DNA of 64,000 bases from positions 434,001-498,000 of the forward strand of contig MARA01000009.1 of assembly GCA_001792895.1 (NCBI GenBank), written 5' to 3'. The stretch is from Lentinus brumalis (Eukaryota; Basidiomycota; Agaricomycetes; Polyporales; Polyporaceae). The position numbers and the translations under genes were made by a program. Below are positions 9,283 through 22,051 of the stretch, one piece after another; the stretch's first letter is position 1; every line of letters begins with the position of its first letter. The notes under the pieces are model-generated. The model worked only from the letters and a program-made list of their open reading frames with translations. It made no database searches and was not told where the DNA came from.

Positions 9283-12200
9283 TGTTCACTTGCAAGACAG
9301 TTATACAACTATTCTATCATATATCATATCTCCATCTATATCTCTCTCACCTCATGGAACTCTCCCAAACTCATCAATCGTACCTTGCCAGTAATGGCCC
9401 ACTCCCACCCAAGTAATTTCTTCCTCTTCAAGTTGCTCCCTGCTCATCACAAGCGAGTCTGAGCTGACGCTTGAACCTTGGAAGTTGAGAGCAGTCGTGT
9501 ACGCCCGTAGCCAGCTACCAGTGGTCCTGACACCTTATTGGGTCGGTGTCACTGGTCTTATTGGGAAGAGTTCTGAAACATGGGGTGAGTAATCGGTCTC
9601 TTGAGCAAACAGACGAGTCCGCACTCACCCAAGTTCTGAGACGTCGAGGCCATGCAGCATCCTTGCACAGTGCACAGTGCACAGCGCGCTGAGCTTGAAT
9701 CCTTCGGTGAGTGCTCGACGCCGGCAAGTTGCCGTCATGCCCAACTACTATGTCCGTATCACCTTACTGACAGTGTCTCTTGTCTTATCAGGAAGCGTTT
9801 CTGGACTACGGACCAAGCAAGCCGTCTCGTCTTTGCGCAGGAGAGCAGACTTTCCGCATGGGACTTGAAAGGTCACTGTAGGGCCGTTCTCGCACTCGCC
9901 GATATCCACCGCAACACGGAGTCACACCGGGTAAGTCAGCCTTCGAGAGTCCAATTGTTGAATCTATACCGTAAATTGAAGCTTGCGGTACCGTGCACGC
10001 TACGTATCTTACCGACGAACTAAGGCGCCAGCCTCGTCGTTTCTAACGGACCGAGACTTGGCTACGCTCCAGCATCCGGATTTGGCTCGGATCCTCTCTA
10101 GGAGTCAGGACCTTGAGGTGGGTTCTGCCCCATCCTTCAGGTCTGCCAGACCCACTGAATATCACGCGCTCACTGCCGCTCATGCTCTTAGTCATCCGCA
10201 CTGGTTGCACAAGCTTTTGTGTCTTGACGATCCGCCACCCGTGGCGCAGACCCTGGACCCGACAGCCTCAAGGTTTCAGATAGTCTCCCTCGTCTTCGAG
10301 TTCATGACAGCCCGGAGTCGATTCACACCGTTCCGACCGTCAGCTAGCAGAACCCCGCTCTCGTCGGAGTCGACCTCTGCCACTGACTTGCATGCAACAA
10401 CCAAGGCCCCTCTACTCTACACACGCGATGTGGAGTCATACGCTGGCAAGACGACCCCAGTTCTGCACCCTCGCATCAAGCATCCTCCGACATCAGGAAT
10501 TATGTTGGCTCGGACGGAAGCTTACTAGTAGTACCGCTCGTACGCGCTCATGCGGCGGCACGAACTCCAAGCTAGAGAGCTCCTCCAACGAATCGACTCC
10601 CCAGGCCGCCGAACACAGAGTGGCATGTCTTCGGCGTTCGCAGTGCACCGTCTTCCGTCTTCCGCGGTCCGGAGCTCGGAGTCCTGGAAACAGGTTTTCC
10701 ATCGCGGTATCGGTCATGATCGTGGTACATCAGTATCACCCCGCTAAGAGCTCTCCTCTGGTCGCTGACGGATAGGTAGACCTGTTGAGATCAGGCCTCA
10801 GGCCTCAGGGACCCAACTTCAATCCCGCTGCGCGACGCCGCAAGGAGTAGTAGCCCTTCCCGCGTCTCAACCTTCAAGCAACGCGCCTCACGCCTTGGTA
10901 CGATTACCATCCGTGTTCGTGTCCGGGTCCGGGTCCACCCGTCCCCTCGCTGGGCCCTCCTCGTCTTGGCCGTTGCCAACAGCACCAGCCCCTCAATCCT
11001 CGGCTGCGCACTACAGTCGCGGAGACGGTCCTGGTCCTGCGTTCGCCATGTACTGATACACTCTACGCGAACGTCGTCAGCCATCGTCGGCCAACACACT
11101 ATATATATGTCGTGTTAGCGCTGCGCGATGCTCCGCGTCGGCCTGTGCTCAATGCTCACGTTCGATATAGCGCACTCACAGAAAACATCCATGGCACGCC
11201 CCCCCGGCATGAGACCGGACGTGCCACGCGTACGCCCTCACGCAACGACGAAACATCGCATGCACGGAGCGCAGAGTCCAGAGTCCAGGGTTAACATCCC
11301 CGCCGTGGCCTCCGAGACTGCTTCTGTTGCCACTGCGCCGATGGTCACAGGTGGGCGGCTCCTGCGACTGCGGTCTTGCGGATCGTGTATACAGCAAGGC
11401 TGGCCTCTCGTACGCAAGACGTGGGTCCAGCTGAGGCGTTCCCGAACCTTACCAGCTCGCTCGTGCGAGCGGCGGCTGCATCGGGCGCAGCATCTCCTTC
11501 GCCCTGGCCTGCTTCAACCCCTGCGTAGTATATTCATGATCGACACATGCGTAGGTGCCACTATCGTCATCGGCCTGCAATAGGTCAACCAGAACCCCTC
11601 GGTCTCATTCTGCCGGCTGACGGGCAGTGGCAGGAGCCCAGACGTCGACCGCTTTGAGCACGGACGTCGTCGATTCCAGTAAGAGGGCATGATACGAACT
11701 ACAAGGCCTGTGCCGGAGCTCGAACCACGTTCCTCGCATCAGTCTTCTAGCTCGCCAGCATGAGCATGTCGGTGAGTATGAGGATATCGTTCGCACACGT
11801 ACATGTCCAGCACTCCTTGGTGACCCTCAATTACAACACTTACACTGTAGGCCTCCTTTGAGCGCGGGCATCGTCGCGTCATCCCGGGCACGAGGGCACA
11901 TATCGACTAACTACGTGGACAAGGCCTGTGGCGGAGTGCGAGGCAGGTTCCCCGCACCAAGTCTCCCGGGCTCGCCGTTGAGCAGGCCGATGCTCAGTCC
12001 GTTGAATCCATTGAATCCGTTGCTAGTCGGAGTCACGAATCCGGATCGTCTCGGTCTTATGCGTATGGCCGCGAAGAATGCTCTCCAGCCGCCCACTCTC
12101 ACTGGCAGCGGCCGGCGGCGCGCAATGCACGCCTCCTTCCGGAGAGGAACACGCCCGCACTGGCGACGTCAACGTCAGGCAGAGGCTCGCTTGGACATCC

Positions 12201-14081
12201 CTTCTCCCCGGCAGCGAACAAGAGGCCGACCGATACTCCGCGGACAACGCTCGCGAGCAAGGGCCCCGACACATGCCAGAAGCCGCACCGGGCACCCTCA
12301 GCACCCGAGGCCATCGCGGTTGTCCGTCGTCGTTCTCGAACGCTGCGCACCGCGGGGGGTTCCAGCCGTACAACGCTGTGCGTCCCAGCCCCGATCCCGA
12401 CCAATAGTACTAACCTCGAACGAGCTCAGGGAGGCGGCGGCGTGCAGTACTGGCAGCTCCCGAGTCCGCGAGCACGGCTCCCCACTGAGCAGCATCTGGA
12501 TTCTGCGCCACTACCGGCCTGTCAACGCCACCCGCGATATTGTGTGTGCGCACTGCGCGCGCGTGCGGCGTGGCACTCCTCGGCATCCAGACTGACCGCC
12601 GCTTCGAAGAACCCGCGACGCATACAGTTACAATTTGGCCTGCCTCGGATCGTGCGGTTCCCCGGAAGCGAGGAGGCTCGCCCGCCCGAAGACCCCAGCA
12701 TCTGGCCACTGTACGTCAGGCGTCGTGAGGTTTGTGACTGGGCCCCGAACGAGCCGAAGAACTTAGAAGGGGTGGGCTGACAGTTCCTGCGCTGTCGGGC
12801 GCGGCGCTGCGATGACGTTTCCCGTCGTGGCCGTCGCTCGCCCTTTGTGTCGGGGGCGTCCTGGCGTGCACCGGCTTCTCCTCGATATGCTCTCCAGCCA
12901 GGCTGCAACCCATCGACGCGAGGGTCCTTCTCGAACATGGCTTCCAGCCTGGCAAGGTGTCAAGTTCACCGACGTACGTACAGCCATTGCAATTGCCCTC
13001 ACAACGCGCCGCTGACAGCACTAGTACTGGCAGGCACCGCGGGTATGTGACGCAGGGAGGGCCTTCCCCGGCATCTCCCCGACTTCCCGTCGCTTCTGGC
13101 TCGTTGGATGGCACATCGATATCGCCGCAGGAACACCGTGCGGCGGCGGCGGCGGGCGCGTCCTGCGTCGGGCAGACTTGCGACGCAGCGAACATGGAAG
13201 CCGCGAAGACCGAAGACGTCGAATCCCGGGAAGCAGCGCTCTGCCGCCGCTGTGCTCGCGCCGCGCCGCCGCTGCTGCCTGCAGTCGTCCGCCTGCAGCT
13301 GATTCACGACTTGCCCGTCTTCCCTTCGCGACCGATCCGCCCTTCTCGAAGCAGCGCGCGAAGCACGTCGCCCGCCACCCGCAGCTCTCTCCCTAGGCCT
13401 GTGCTCCGCGCTTCGAGTCGGCTGATTCCTGATTCCTGAATTCCTCCCCTTCCACTGAATTCCTCCTCGAGCTCGATCTCGGAGTCGCAGCGCAAAGAAT
13501 CACCAGCTCGCCTTCGCAGTACTTACAACTTCCTTTCCCGACGGCGTTCGCAGATGGCGTGATGACGCTGAGTCACTAGTACTGTCAGCCGGACTGTCCA
13601 CACGCACGGCATCCCGATTCTCCGATCCAGAAGCCAGAAGCCAGAAGGAATCCAGCATGGACACTTCGAAGGGCAATCCGAAGTCTGCGAACCCAGGGCG
13701 GTCGGTCCGGTCCCCCCCTTCCCTCCCTGGCTCCCTGGGATAGGTTGCCGGATGTGCTGGGGCCCTGCCATCGATCGGCTCTTCTGCCCCACCTCGCACG
13801 CGTCGACCGATCCATCCTCGCAAACGATCTGCTGTACGCATGCGCATGTACTCAGGCTTGACTCAGGCTATAGCTGTATGCATCCGTGCACTCGCAGCGT
13901 GTGCGCCGAACCGCACGCCGTGAGTCGGAATGCGCTCTTACTCTTCCGATTCGGGTCGCACAAACGCCTCCAGAGTTTGCTCGGTCAGGAGACCGTGTGC
14001 ACATGCGAGGTCCCAACTCTGCTCAGCATCTCGGGTCCTCGAAGGAGCCTGAGCACACGGTGCGAGCTCGCGGGCTCCCTG
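9283..14081. other. no supported gene
   Basis: Reading frames here (for example 9983-10528 and 11858-12595) are long only because the DNA is GC-rich. They overlap each other in all frames, contain no recognisable motif and show no matched donor/acceptor pairs. A short stem (GACACC near 9527, GGTGTC near 9546) follows the Helitron but is not next to a CTRR end. From about 9.6 kb the base composition changes from the AT-rich Helitron to GC-rich DNA. Confidence 0.6.
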
Positions 14082-14267
14082 ACACGGCAGGGATCGCGGC
14101 CTTTCGGACGGGCCAAAAGGCGTGCAAACAGGCGAAAAGTGGCCGCGCGAGGTAACCTTTCAACCGCCTTTTCTCCCTTTCCGAGCAAAACGGGACAAAA
14201 GGTAACCTCGGACGGCGTATTTACCTCGACTTTTCGCCCGTCTCAAACGCTGAGATCCCTGCCGTGT
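14082..14267. repeat. ~186-bp imperfect fold-back (inverted repeat)
   Basis: Outer arms are exact 14-mers: ACACGGCAGGGATC at 14082-14095 and its reverse complement at 14254-14267. Inside, GGCGAAAAGT (14131-14140) pairs with ACTTTTCGCC (14229-14238), and GACGGGC near 14107 pairs with GCCCGTC near 14237. A near-match pair around GGTAACC (about 14150 and 14200) lies at the centre. The nested order fits a degraded MITE-like or fold-back element. I see no clear target-site duplication. Confidence 0.6.
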
Positions 14268-15370
14268 GATATGCGTGCCTCGAGGTCGACCCTCAATGGA
14301 CGACCGTCTTCCCGCTTCCCTAAGCCCCGAAGCCAGCTGAAGCTGAAACTCGAAGTCCTTCTGATTGATATCTGGTTCCACGAACTTCACCGCGAGCACG
14401 CCCAAAGCGGGCACTCGCACAGAACGCGCTGCCGAACAACCACCCCCGCCCACCGTCCACGGCCTCTCACCAAGTTCCACCTCGCGATCCAGCATCTCAG
14501 ATCTCAAGCCCAGGCCAACGGTCGTCGACGCACTAGGCAGCGGCCCTGCCCCGTCTCGGTCTTGTTACGAGTGCAAGTGTTCTTCCCCTGCGCTTGCCCT
14601 GCGCCAACTTGAACGACACCCCGGCGACCTTCCCGCGCTCCAAGAATACCCGCACGCACAGGGCAGCTCTCTCGCCCGAACGCTTTACGCGTTACGCCTT
14701 TCGCTGCTAGGGTGGACTTGCTCGCGCCCGGTGGCATGGACGTTCGCCTCAGTTTGAATGCCGAACTCGAAGCTTGATCGGCGACTTGGGTCTTGCTCCT
14801 CAAGGCTCAGGCCCTCCAGCGTTGTACGTTGACCCGCACAGGCGGACAATCGCGCGACGACTAACATCGGCTCGCCGTGGTGCTGACACTAACACTAGGA
14901 CACTGATAACGACTCGCGAGACGCCAACGCCAACGTCCACGTCTAACGGTCACCCGTGCTATCATTGCCAATTGCCAGTTCTAGTGCTACGTTACCGTAC
15001 TAGCAGCAACGGTTACGCTAACCGGATAACCAGGGAGGTTCCAGACCACAGTGACATTACAGTATAGGCACCGCCAGCCACCATCCACCAGCCACCAGCG
15101 ATACGTATCGATGTCCTCGGCGAGCCGACGACGTGCGATCTGCAAAGGCTCCTCTCCCCCGGGTCGGGCCTGCACCGTGACGAATCACGATATCCCGCTC
15201 TCGATCGTCGAGCCTCCACGGACCACGGACCACGGACCACGGTTCGCACTTCGTACTTTCACAGACTAAGATGACTGATTACGGACTCGCAGCAGCAGCA
15301 GCAAAGACCCCGAGCCCGCATTGCTCCCGCCGCTCACGTCAGGCCTCGATACTCAGTTCCCAGTCTCCAG

Positions 15371-15412
15371 TCCGAGTCCGAGTCCGAGTCCGAGTCCGAG
15401 TCCGAGTCCGAC
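15371..15412. repeat. (TCCGAG)7 microsatellite
   Basis: Seven uninterrupted hexanucleotide units, followed by degenerate copies. It would encode Ser-Glu or Asp-Ser repeats if translated, but no supported gene covers it. Confidence 0.9.
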
Positions 15413-16436
15413 TCTGAGTACGTGCATCTGACGTCACGTCTGCGTGTATGCCCACTGATAAGTAGCGTGCGCCGTCGACGTCGGGCAGGAGCATCAAGGT
15501 TTGGGTGTGCGTTCTCGAGAGTCAAGAGTCGAGATTCTGAGAGTCGATGGTGGAACTCCGTCCGTGCTACAGCCTGCGGCATTTCGGACCCGTGGCTGGC
15601 CGCATGGCAAGAGAGGGATGGGAACGGTGGTAAGTACTCGCGCGTCATCATCCCGAACCACGAGAATAAGTATCCGTTGACCTGTCCTGTATCTACTAAT
15701 ACCGCCGTCAACGGTGAGGTACAAATACACATACACCTTGAGGGCGCAGAACGGGATTCATATAGGCTTCAAGTTCACGGGACGGCCGCTTCGCTGAAAT
15801 CACGGCCACGGCGACGCAGTCCATGTGAATCTCAGAATATCAATCTCGTCGCTGCAAGTCTTGCAAGTGTATAGGCCCCGTGCACCGTGCACCGTGCCTG
15901 GCAGATCGGCGCCTCACCGTCACTGAATTGACAACTCTGCAGATGCCAGAAACCCGCCGGGTTCGCAAGGCAAATCATGGGACCCTCGAGGCTCGAGGCT
16001 CGAGCGTCGAGCGACGCCCGTGAATCCTGCCCTATGTAGGCCTCGCTCCCGTAACCCGTTCATTGCCCTCTCTGATTCACACGCGCAATGGATGGATCGA
16101 CAGAAGGGGCAGCATCCAGTACTCAGTACTGAACGACGGCGAACCCTAAAGCGTATAGCATATCCCCTTGCGCGAAAACCTCGCTCCTCGCTGCGCCGCT
16201 ACTTCCCGTGAACCTCGAACCTCTGGTGCGGCTCGGACTCGCGTGGAACGGCCCTGGAATTGCAGAACTGGAACTGCCCCTCTAACTCTCCCAGCGTCTT
16301 CAATTCCTCTGGCTCTTCTGGCGTCGTCCAGGCAGGCAACCCGTCGCCGAGGGCCCCCCTCGACTGCTTGCGGAGAGTAAGTGAGTAGGCCTAGGACCGA
16401 CGTAACCTTCCCAGCCGACGCGCGTGCTGCCACCCC

Positions 16437-16472
16437 GTTGACGTTGACGTTGACGTTGACGTGGACGTTGAC
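16437..16472. repeat. (GTTGAC)6 microsatellite, one unit mutated
   Basis: Six hexanucleotide units, the fifth reading GTGGAC. It lies 70 bp from a second hexanucleotide array of different sequence. Confidence 0.88.
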
Positions 16473-16541
16473 AACTCTGAGATCTGGGGCCCAGCTCGAG
16501 CTCATGACCGCCGCGGCTATCTTGAAGTACGTATACAATGA

Positions 16542-16570
16542 CCAGTACCAGTACCAGTACCAGTACCAGT
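16542..16570. repeat. (CCAGTA)n microsatellite
   Basis: Nearly five units of a six-base motif (CAGTAC register). It lies in a gene-free stretch. Confidence 0.88.
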
Positions 16571-18060
16571 CCTGCCAGCCAACCTCTCCCTCTGCGGGTA
16601 CTTCCTCTGCACTGGCGACCCGGGCACCCGGCTCGACAAGCTTCAGCCCCACCTTCTGGCACAGTCTGCTCCCGACACCACGACGTCCATTCGATCGCTC
16701 GAACTCAGAACGCCACGCGCTTGCAATGAACGTATTGCAATACTATTACTAACTCAACACGACGCGTCTGCTGCTCCTATGTAGCCGTCCTCGTCGTCAA
16801 GGTCAAGGTTCCGTCGCACGCCTCACGCTGCACGCTGCACGCGCAAACGTTCCGCAGGAGCCGCGGTGTCCTGCCAGATGCGGACGCGCGTGGAATGATG
16901 AATCGGATCGTCCACCGCCAGTACAGGCCTGCAAGTCCTTGTCTCCCACTTGCAGGCCGGAGTCGGTGTTCCAAGCTCGACTTGGACATGATCTGCGTCT
17001 GGGGGCTCGGGGCTCGGGAGCGTGCGTCCGAACGCATACCTCATACTTACTCTACATCGTGCACGCGTACGATCGGCGCAGTCGCATTCGTCCTTGAATG
17101 ATGCATGACATGAACTTGAACTTGCACCCGGCGAGGCGCGTCCCAGCAGCTCGAGTGCGTCGTCATGCATACGGTCATGTACGAATCATCATACTCATGA
17201 GTTACATGGTCGGGAGCACTAGTACTGCAGGAGGGCGGGCCCCACTGGCAAATACTACTCGTACATGAGCGGCCATTCGATGATCGACGCTCGACGCTCG
17301 ATGTCCTCCTCCAACGTAAACGTTAACTCAGACCGCGGCGTGCGTGTGCGCGTGCGTCGTGAGGCCAATATACTTAATCATACGTGCACTCCACAAGCTC
17401 GTGGCGTCCCCAAGGACACTCAGCACTCGTTAATCAGAGCTCTCATGTCATCACCTCACAGTGTAAGGTTACATGCCACGAACATAAGTTATACATTCAT
17501 CGAATGAACTTCTCGCCCACTTCTCGCGCACGATGCATCGCATATGCTTGACTGTGCCGCGGGCCTGAGCACGGATAGACATGCAATGTTGCCACGACAT
17601 GCATATGACGCAGTGCTGCGTGCATGAAGGCAAGTGTACCGTGTGCACACAAACTCCAGAAAAATGTCCGAAATGAAGAAATGAAGAAACGAAGAAATGA
17701 AGCGACGAAGCGACGAAGCGATCGGTGCACCGTGCGCCTGCGGTCCCGCGGTGTCGGAAGAACCGTCCCTTCCCCTTCTGTGTTCTGTCAGTGTGTGCTG
17801 TGCGCCCGGGTGTGCTGTGTGCTGTGCGCGGTGTGGTATGTTCTGAAGACTGTGACTGAATGATCTGTGCGAATGAATCACTGTCAATGAATGAATGAAT
17901 GGGATACACGCGCGGAGACACCGTACGCGTCCGAATGTCATTGTCAACACCGTCAGCGAAGCTTCTCCGCCACCGCCGAGTACTTGCCCTGCAGCCCGGG
18001 CCTGCAGCTGTGACGTGCAGCGTGTCCACGTCAGGCAGGCTGCGTGAGTCGCCGCCGTCC

Positions 18061-18088
18061 TGCCACTTGCCACTTGCCACTTGCCACT
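18061..18088. repeat. (TGCCACT)4 tandem repeat
   Basis: Four copies of a seven-base unit in intergenic DNA. Confidence 0.88.
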
Positions 18089-19074
18089 TACAGTCCTTGT
18101 CAATGTCAAATGTTCACGTTCAGGTCGACCGTCCGATCAAATGCAATGTGCCAGTGACAAGTCAAGTCATCAGCTATGTATCAGCTCGTTCATTCTCGTG
18201 TTCATTAGACGGACATCATGTACAGGTACGCATACAGGTACTGTAACAAGACTAACAGTACACGTAACAGTAACAGGCTAAGTAGGTAAACGTAAACGTA
18301 ACATGCAGGACAAGCGCATCTATACAGTGGCGTGGACAGCAAGCGGACAGTAACACGGACAGTTGGTGGACGTGGGCAGTTTCACTGCGACTGCAGCGAC
18401 GGTGCAGGGAACAACACGACAACTTGAAGGACACGCCAGGCTCCAGCAACAGGCAAGACTCAACATCACGTCAACGCTTCAACGGGGCATCGTGCAAAAC
18501 TCCAACGCCGAGGTAATCGGAGCGCGAACCAAGAATCGAAGAACGGGCGCACCGCAGTTGCGTTCAAACCTGCGGCGGATACAGTATATGTACGAAATCG
18601 GATGATGATTGGCCGGGGGCATTACGGTGCTCGAGCCGTAAGTACGCGTACTTCTGACTTCTGACTGGCGTGAGATGCGCGGATCCAGGAGACCCGCGAG
18701 GGGCCGAGGAGTCGGAGTCAGAGTCGCCGGGGGAGAGAACATGTGCGAGGTGAGCGAGTCACGCCGGAGAAGTGGGAGTCAAGGCGGCCCAGAGAATCAG
18801 ATCGTGCGCCGTCGCCGTCGCCGTCGTTGTATGGCACCGAGAACTGAGCACGGAGCACGGAGAGGAGGCCGCATGCGAACGCGACTCAGGCCCCGAAGCG
18901 CATCCACGTCGTCTTTGAACTCTCAGCTGCGTGTGCGTGTGCGTGTATGCGTCTTCGCTGCCAATCCATTATTGCCAACGCCGTCCGCCCCCGTACCTCG
19001 AACTCTCCGCGTCCGCGTCCGCATCCGTGCCTCGATCTCTTCACCTGGCCTCGCTTCGCTTCGCAGCGCAAGGT

Positions 19075-20065
19075 TCACTTCACGATCACCCGCCGGGTGT
19101 GCTTCCCCGCCCTCCGGCGCGCATTGTGCGGCGTCGGCCGGCGCCACGACTCGTCGTTGTCGTCGTCCTCCACGACCATCGCCTCGCCGCCGCCGCCAGT
19201 GTGCTCCGGGGGCCGGCTCACGGGTACCCCGGGTGCGCCGGGCCCGACGTCGACGGTGCGGGCGGGGGCGCGAAGGACGCGGGCGGGACGTGCACGCGTG
19301 GGGAGGTCGTGAGCGGGGGGCCCTGCGGTGCGCCGTGGCTGGTGGGAGGTGGCCGGTCGTGGTGTGGCGATCCGGGATGTGCGTGCTGGTGCTGGTGCTG
19401 GTGCTGGTGCGGACGGGGATGCTGGTGCGAGTGCGAATGCGCGTGCTGGTGCTGGTGCTGCGGCTGGGACTGTGCCCGGGCATGGCGGTCCCTCGGGGAG
19501 ACGGACGAGCTGGGTCCCGGGACGGGGACTGGGGGCGGGGGCATGCTCATGCTCCCGACGGAGCCGGGAGGAGGCCCGCGTGCGCCGAGGGTGTCGACCT
19601 CGAGGCGGAGGCGGACGATCTCCTTGCCTGCCTGGGCGAAGAACTTGCGCTCCTCGCGGTCGAAGAAGGCGCTGGTCGGGCAGAGGGGGTGCGGGGGTGG
19701 GGAGGGCGGGAAGAGGGCCATGAGCTCGTGGCCGGTCGGGGGAGCGGGAACTTGCCGCGTGCGGCGAAGGCGCGCTCTGGGTCGAGCGGGATGTCAACGT
19801 CTGCGTGAGGTTGGTTAGAAGAGTGAGGCTACGAGTGCGGCGAGTACTTACCACGGAGAGACGTGGGCGAGAGCGGTCGGCGGGGACGGGCCGAGGTCGG
19901 GATGGGGGAGAAGCTGGTGGTGGAGGGGGGCAGCATGGTCTTGGTGGGCGGATGGTGTGCGTTCAGCGGTGGCGGGCTGCGGTCACTGACGGTGGAGCTG
20001 CTGGCGGTGGGGGACGAGGAGCGGGTCATGGCGGAGACGGGACGGAGCTGGTAGGTGGTGGCCAT
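19075..20065 (-). CDS. GC-rich, His/Gln-rich protein of unknown function, apparent frameshifts
   Basis: Exon 1 (20065-19852) starts MATTYQLRPVSAMTR and is Ser/Pro-rich. A 51-nt intron (19801-19851, GTAAGT...CTAAC...CAG) follows. Exon 2 enters as DVDIPLDPERAFAARGKFP, but the conserved-looking continuation (GHELMALFPPSPP, then FFDREERKFFAQAGKEIV) is one frame away, so a base seems to be missing near 19735-19752. That frame carries a long His/Gln tract (19380-19460) and stops at 19218. The C-terminus MVVEDDDNDESWRRP...RRAGKHTRRVIVK, ending at 19075, is in yet another frame. An acidic patch followed by a basic tail suggests a nuclear protein. I do not recognise the family. Sequencing error in this GC-rich stretch is as likely as true decay. 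Confidence 0.6.
19381..19463. repeat. (GCTGGT)n trinucleotide/hexanucleotide tract
   Basis: Degenerate CTGGTG units, coding on the - strand for alternating His and Gln/Ala in the 19.1-20.1 kb gene. Such tracts slip easily, which fits the frame changes seen around it. Confidence 0.8.
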
Positions 20066-20150
20066 GGTGCGTATGGCAAGGGAGGACGGGACCGGGGAGC
20101 GGCGCTTGCAGTGCTGGGGAAGGGAGGAGGGAGGGAGGACAGGGCGCGGG

Positions 20151-20157
20151 CTTTATA
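20151..20157 (-). promoter_or_regulatory. TATA box of the 19.1-20.1 kb gene
   Basis: TATAAAG on the - strand lies about 86 nt upstream of the ATG at 20065, a usual distance for fungal TATA promoters. It supports 20065 as the true start. Confidence 0.45.
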
Positions 20158-20169
20158 GATGTGCGGGAA

Positions 20170-22000
20170 GGCATGGCGGCGAAAGGCGAGATGGGCGTGC
20201 GGTGAATAACGTTGTTATGGGCCGGGCGGTGAGAGAGGGAGACGCTGGCCGGCATCTTTGAGTGGCAGACATCTTGATTCGACCGAGGTCATCGCCCGAC
20301 GACATGGATCCCACTCAACTCGACGCCTGCCATATCCGGCCTCTCTTCTTCTCGCCCCTTGCCGCCAGCCTCGGTCCGCGCTGCCAGATAACGTTCGCCG
20401 CCCTGGCCCCGCTCGACGCCCGCTCTCCGACCCCGTCCGGACATCCCCCGGCCGCGGCTCCGTGCGCCGCCCGCCTCGCTGTGATGCTCGACGATCTTCT
20501 CGCGACGCTGCCTGCTCCGGGCATCCCAGCGCCGGTGCGCAGGCCGCAGACGCAGGCTCGGATCCCGGGCGCTGTCCCTCGTCATCGTCGCCGTCCACGT
20601 CAACACAGAGCCGCATATCGCGATTCCCATTCATTCCGTCGCCTGCCCACGCGCGTGATTCCTTGCGCTTCAGACCGATTCCCCTTCACGCAAGCTCCTC
20701 CGCCTCGAGGCACGCTCGGAGCTGTCCATCCATGGCCATGGGATATCCCTGCGACTCCCAGCGCCCGGGAGCTCTCCATTGACATCGCGACAGTCAATCA
20801 AGGCTGCTTCTTCACCCCGTCCGCCCTGGCACAGCAGCACCAGACCCCGGTTGGCGCGGTCTCCCCCCATCACCGTGACGACTTTCGACTATCGCCCTCC
20901 GCCTGCGCAGTCTGTACGGGATCTGCCATGCGAGGCGACCCTGCTCCCTTCCTCCGCGTCCCCGCTTCGATCCATTCAGTCCGAATCCGAAGACGCCACG
21001 GAGCAGAAGACCACGCACGATATCCGGATTCTCCCAGAACATCGACGACGCGCTTCTGACCATTTCCCGCATGCGTCTCTCCCAGTCCTGCCCTGATTCA
21101 CCTTGTTCCTTCTGTCCAGCGGTCTCCGCCCACGAGGCTCGCGGAGCCATGCCCTTGTGACGTCCCTCCTGGCTGCAGTGACCGCTCCGTGGTCCAGGAC
21201 CGTGTGTCCCGACTCCTCAGGCTGCTCGGGGTTCGCAGAGGACGTACGCGTATACGGTCACTCGTGCCAAGGCTTTCCCAAAGGCCAAAGGCCTCAGTAC
21301 TCAGTCTACCCACCGCCACACCTGGTTCCGCATCTCGGACTCAAACGTCGGAGGAGACGCTTCTGCAGCGATACCGTCACCGATCCGATGTCGATGTCTG
21401 TCGATAAGTACATAGTATCGCACTTCCCCGGCCGCGCGCCTCGCCGTCGCCCAGCTGCACGCCGCGTCGTGGCTCTCGTCACCCTCACTGGTCAGCTGCC
21501 ATGTCGAGCCCACTCGCAGCGCGCACGAAGACACGAAGACGAAACGGAAGCGCATACGGGGACGGAGAAGCTCACGCCGCACGCCGCACGGGCACGGGCG
21601 GATGCGAAGGGGGCGCGTACACTAGACTCTAGTGCTGTGAGCGTATGGTGCGGCGTGCGCGCATACATGAGCATATAACCCTACCTTATCAGCAGGTGCG
21701 CTTCGCCGCAGTGGGACTTCGCCTTCGCCACAGCCTGAGCGCAGGATGACGCGCTGGAGCGGGAGCCCTGGATCTCGATACGTGGACGTGCAAGCTCAAG
21801 GTTCACCGTACACCGTACTGCACAGTACTGGCGGTCTTTGGAGGAGGCGCGGACGCTCGATGCTCGACGCTCGACGACGAGAACACACGCATATGCGTAT
21901 GCGTATCGTACAGGCGGCGCTGACATGGACTGGCATGCATGATGCGACTCTGGGCGACGCCAACTTGCAGGTGGCCTTCGCTCGGGTGCCTCTTCGACTC
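20170..22000. other. GC-rich stretch with no confident gene
   Basis: Long overlapping frames exist on both strands. The + frame at 20262-21059 has no motif. A - strand frame at 20812-21150 contains a protein-like piece (WERRMREMVRSASSMFW, near 21050) but no consistent exon chain. I could not decide between them, so no gene is called. Confidence 0.4.
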
Positions 22001-22005
22001 GGGAA

Positions 22006-22051
22006 ACGACACACTACACACGACACACGACACGCGACACACGACACACGC
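22006..22051. repeat. (CACACGA)n degenerate tandem repeat
   Basis: About six copies of a 7-bp unit with single-base changes. Confidence 0.85.

Larger units (their letters stand above)
1200..9300 (+). mobile_element. Helitron (Rep/helicase rolling-circle transposon), frameshifted
   Basis: Successive + strand frames give the ordered domains of a fungal Helitron: an N-terminal region, DUF6570, a Helitron Rep domain with an HxH motif (4189-4197) and a YxxxY motif (tyrosines at 4824-4826 and 4836-4838), a PIF1-type helicase with Walker A GMAGTGKS (6557-6580), and a C-terminal USP-like cysteine peptidase domain ending at 9282. The frame changes near 2540-2556, 4330, 5490-5500 and 7450 with no intron signals that would rescue it, so this copy probably cannot make a full RepHel protein unless the breaks are sequencing errors. 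The element is clearly more AT-rich than its flanks. I could not fix the termini: no convincing 5' TC plus 3' hairpin-CTRR pair was found, so the outer coordinates are approximate. Confidence 0.93.

Noticed and set aside
13752..14612. 286-codon + strand frame
   Set aside because: It runs through the fold-back repeat, has no motif, and its composition is that of random GC-rich DNA.
18675..19808. 377-codon + strand frame opposite the His/Gln gene
   Set aside because: Arg/Gly-rich shadow of the - strand gene, which has a TATA box, intron signals and a plausible C-terminus.
20262..21059. 265-codon + strand frame
   Set aside because: Begins at a non-ATG codon, Pro/Ala/Arg-rich, and all frames on both strands are similarly open. 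No motif.
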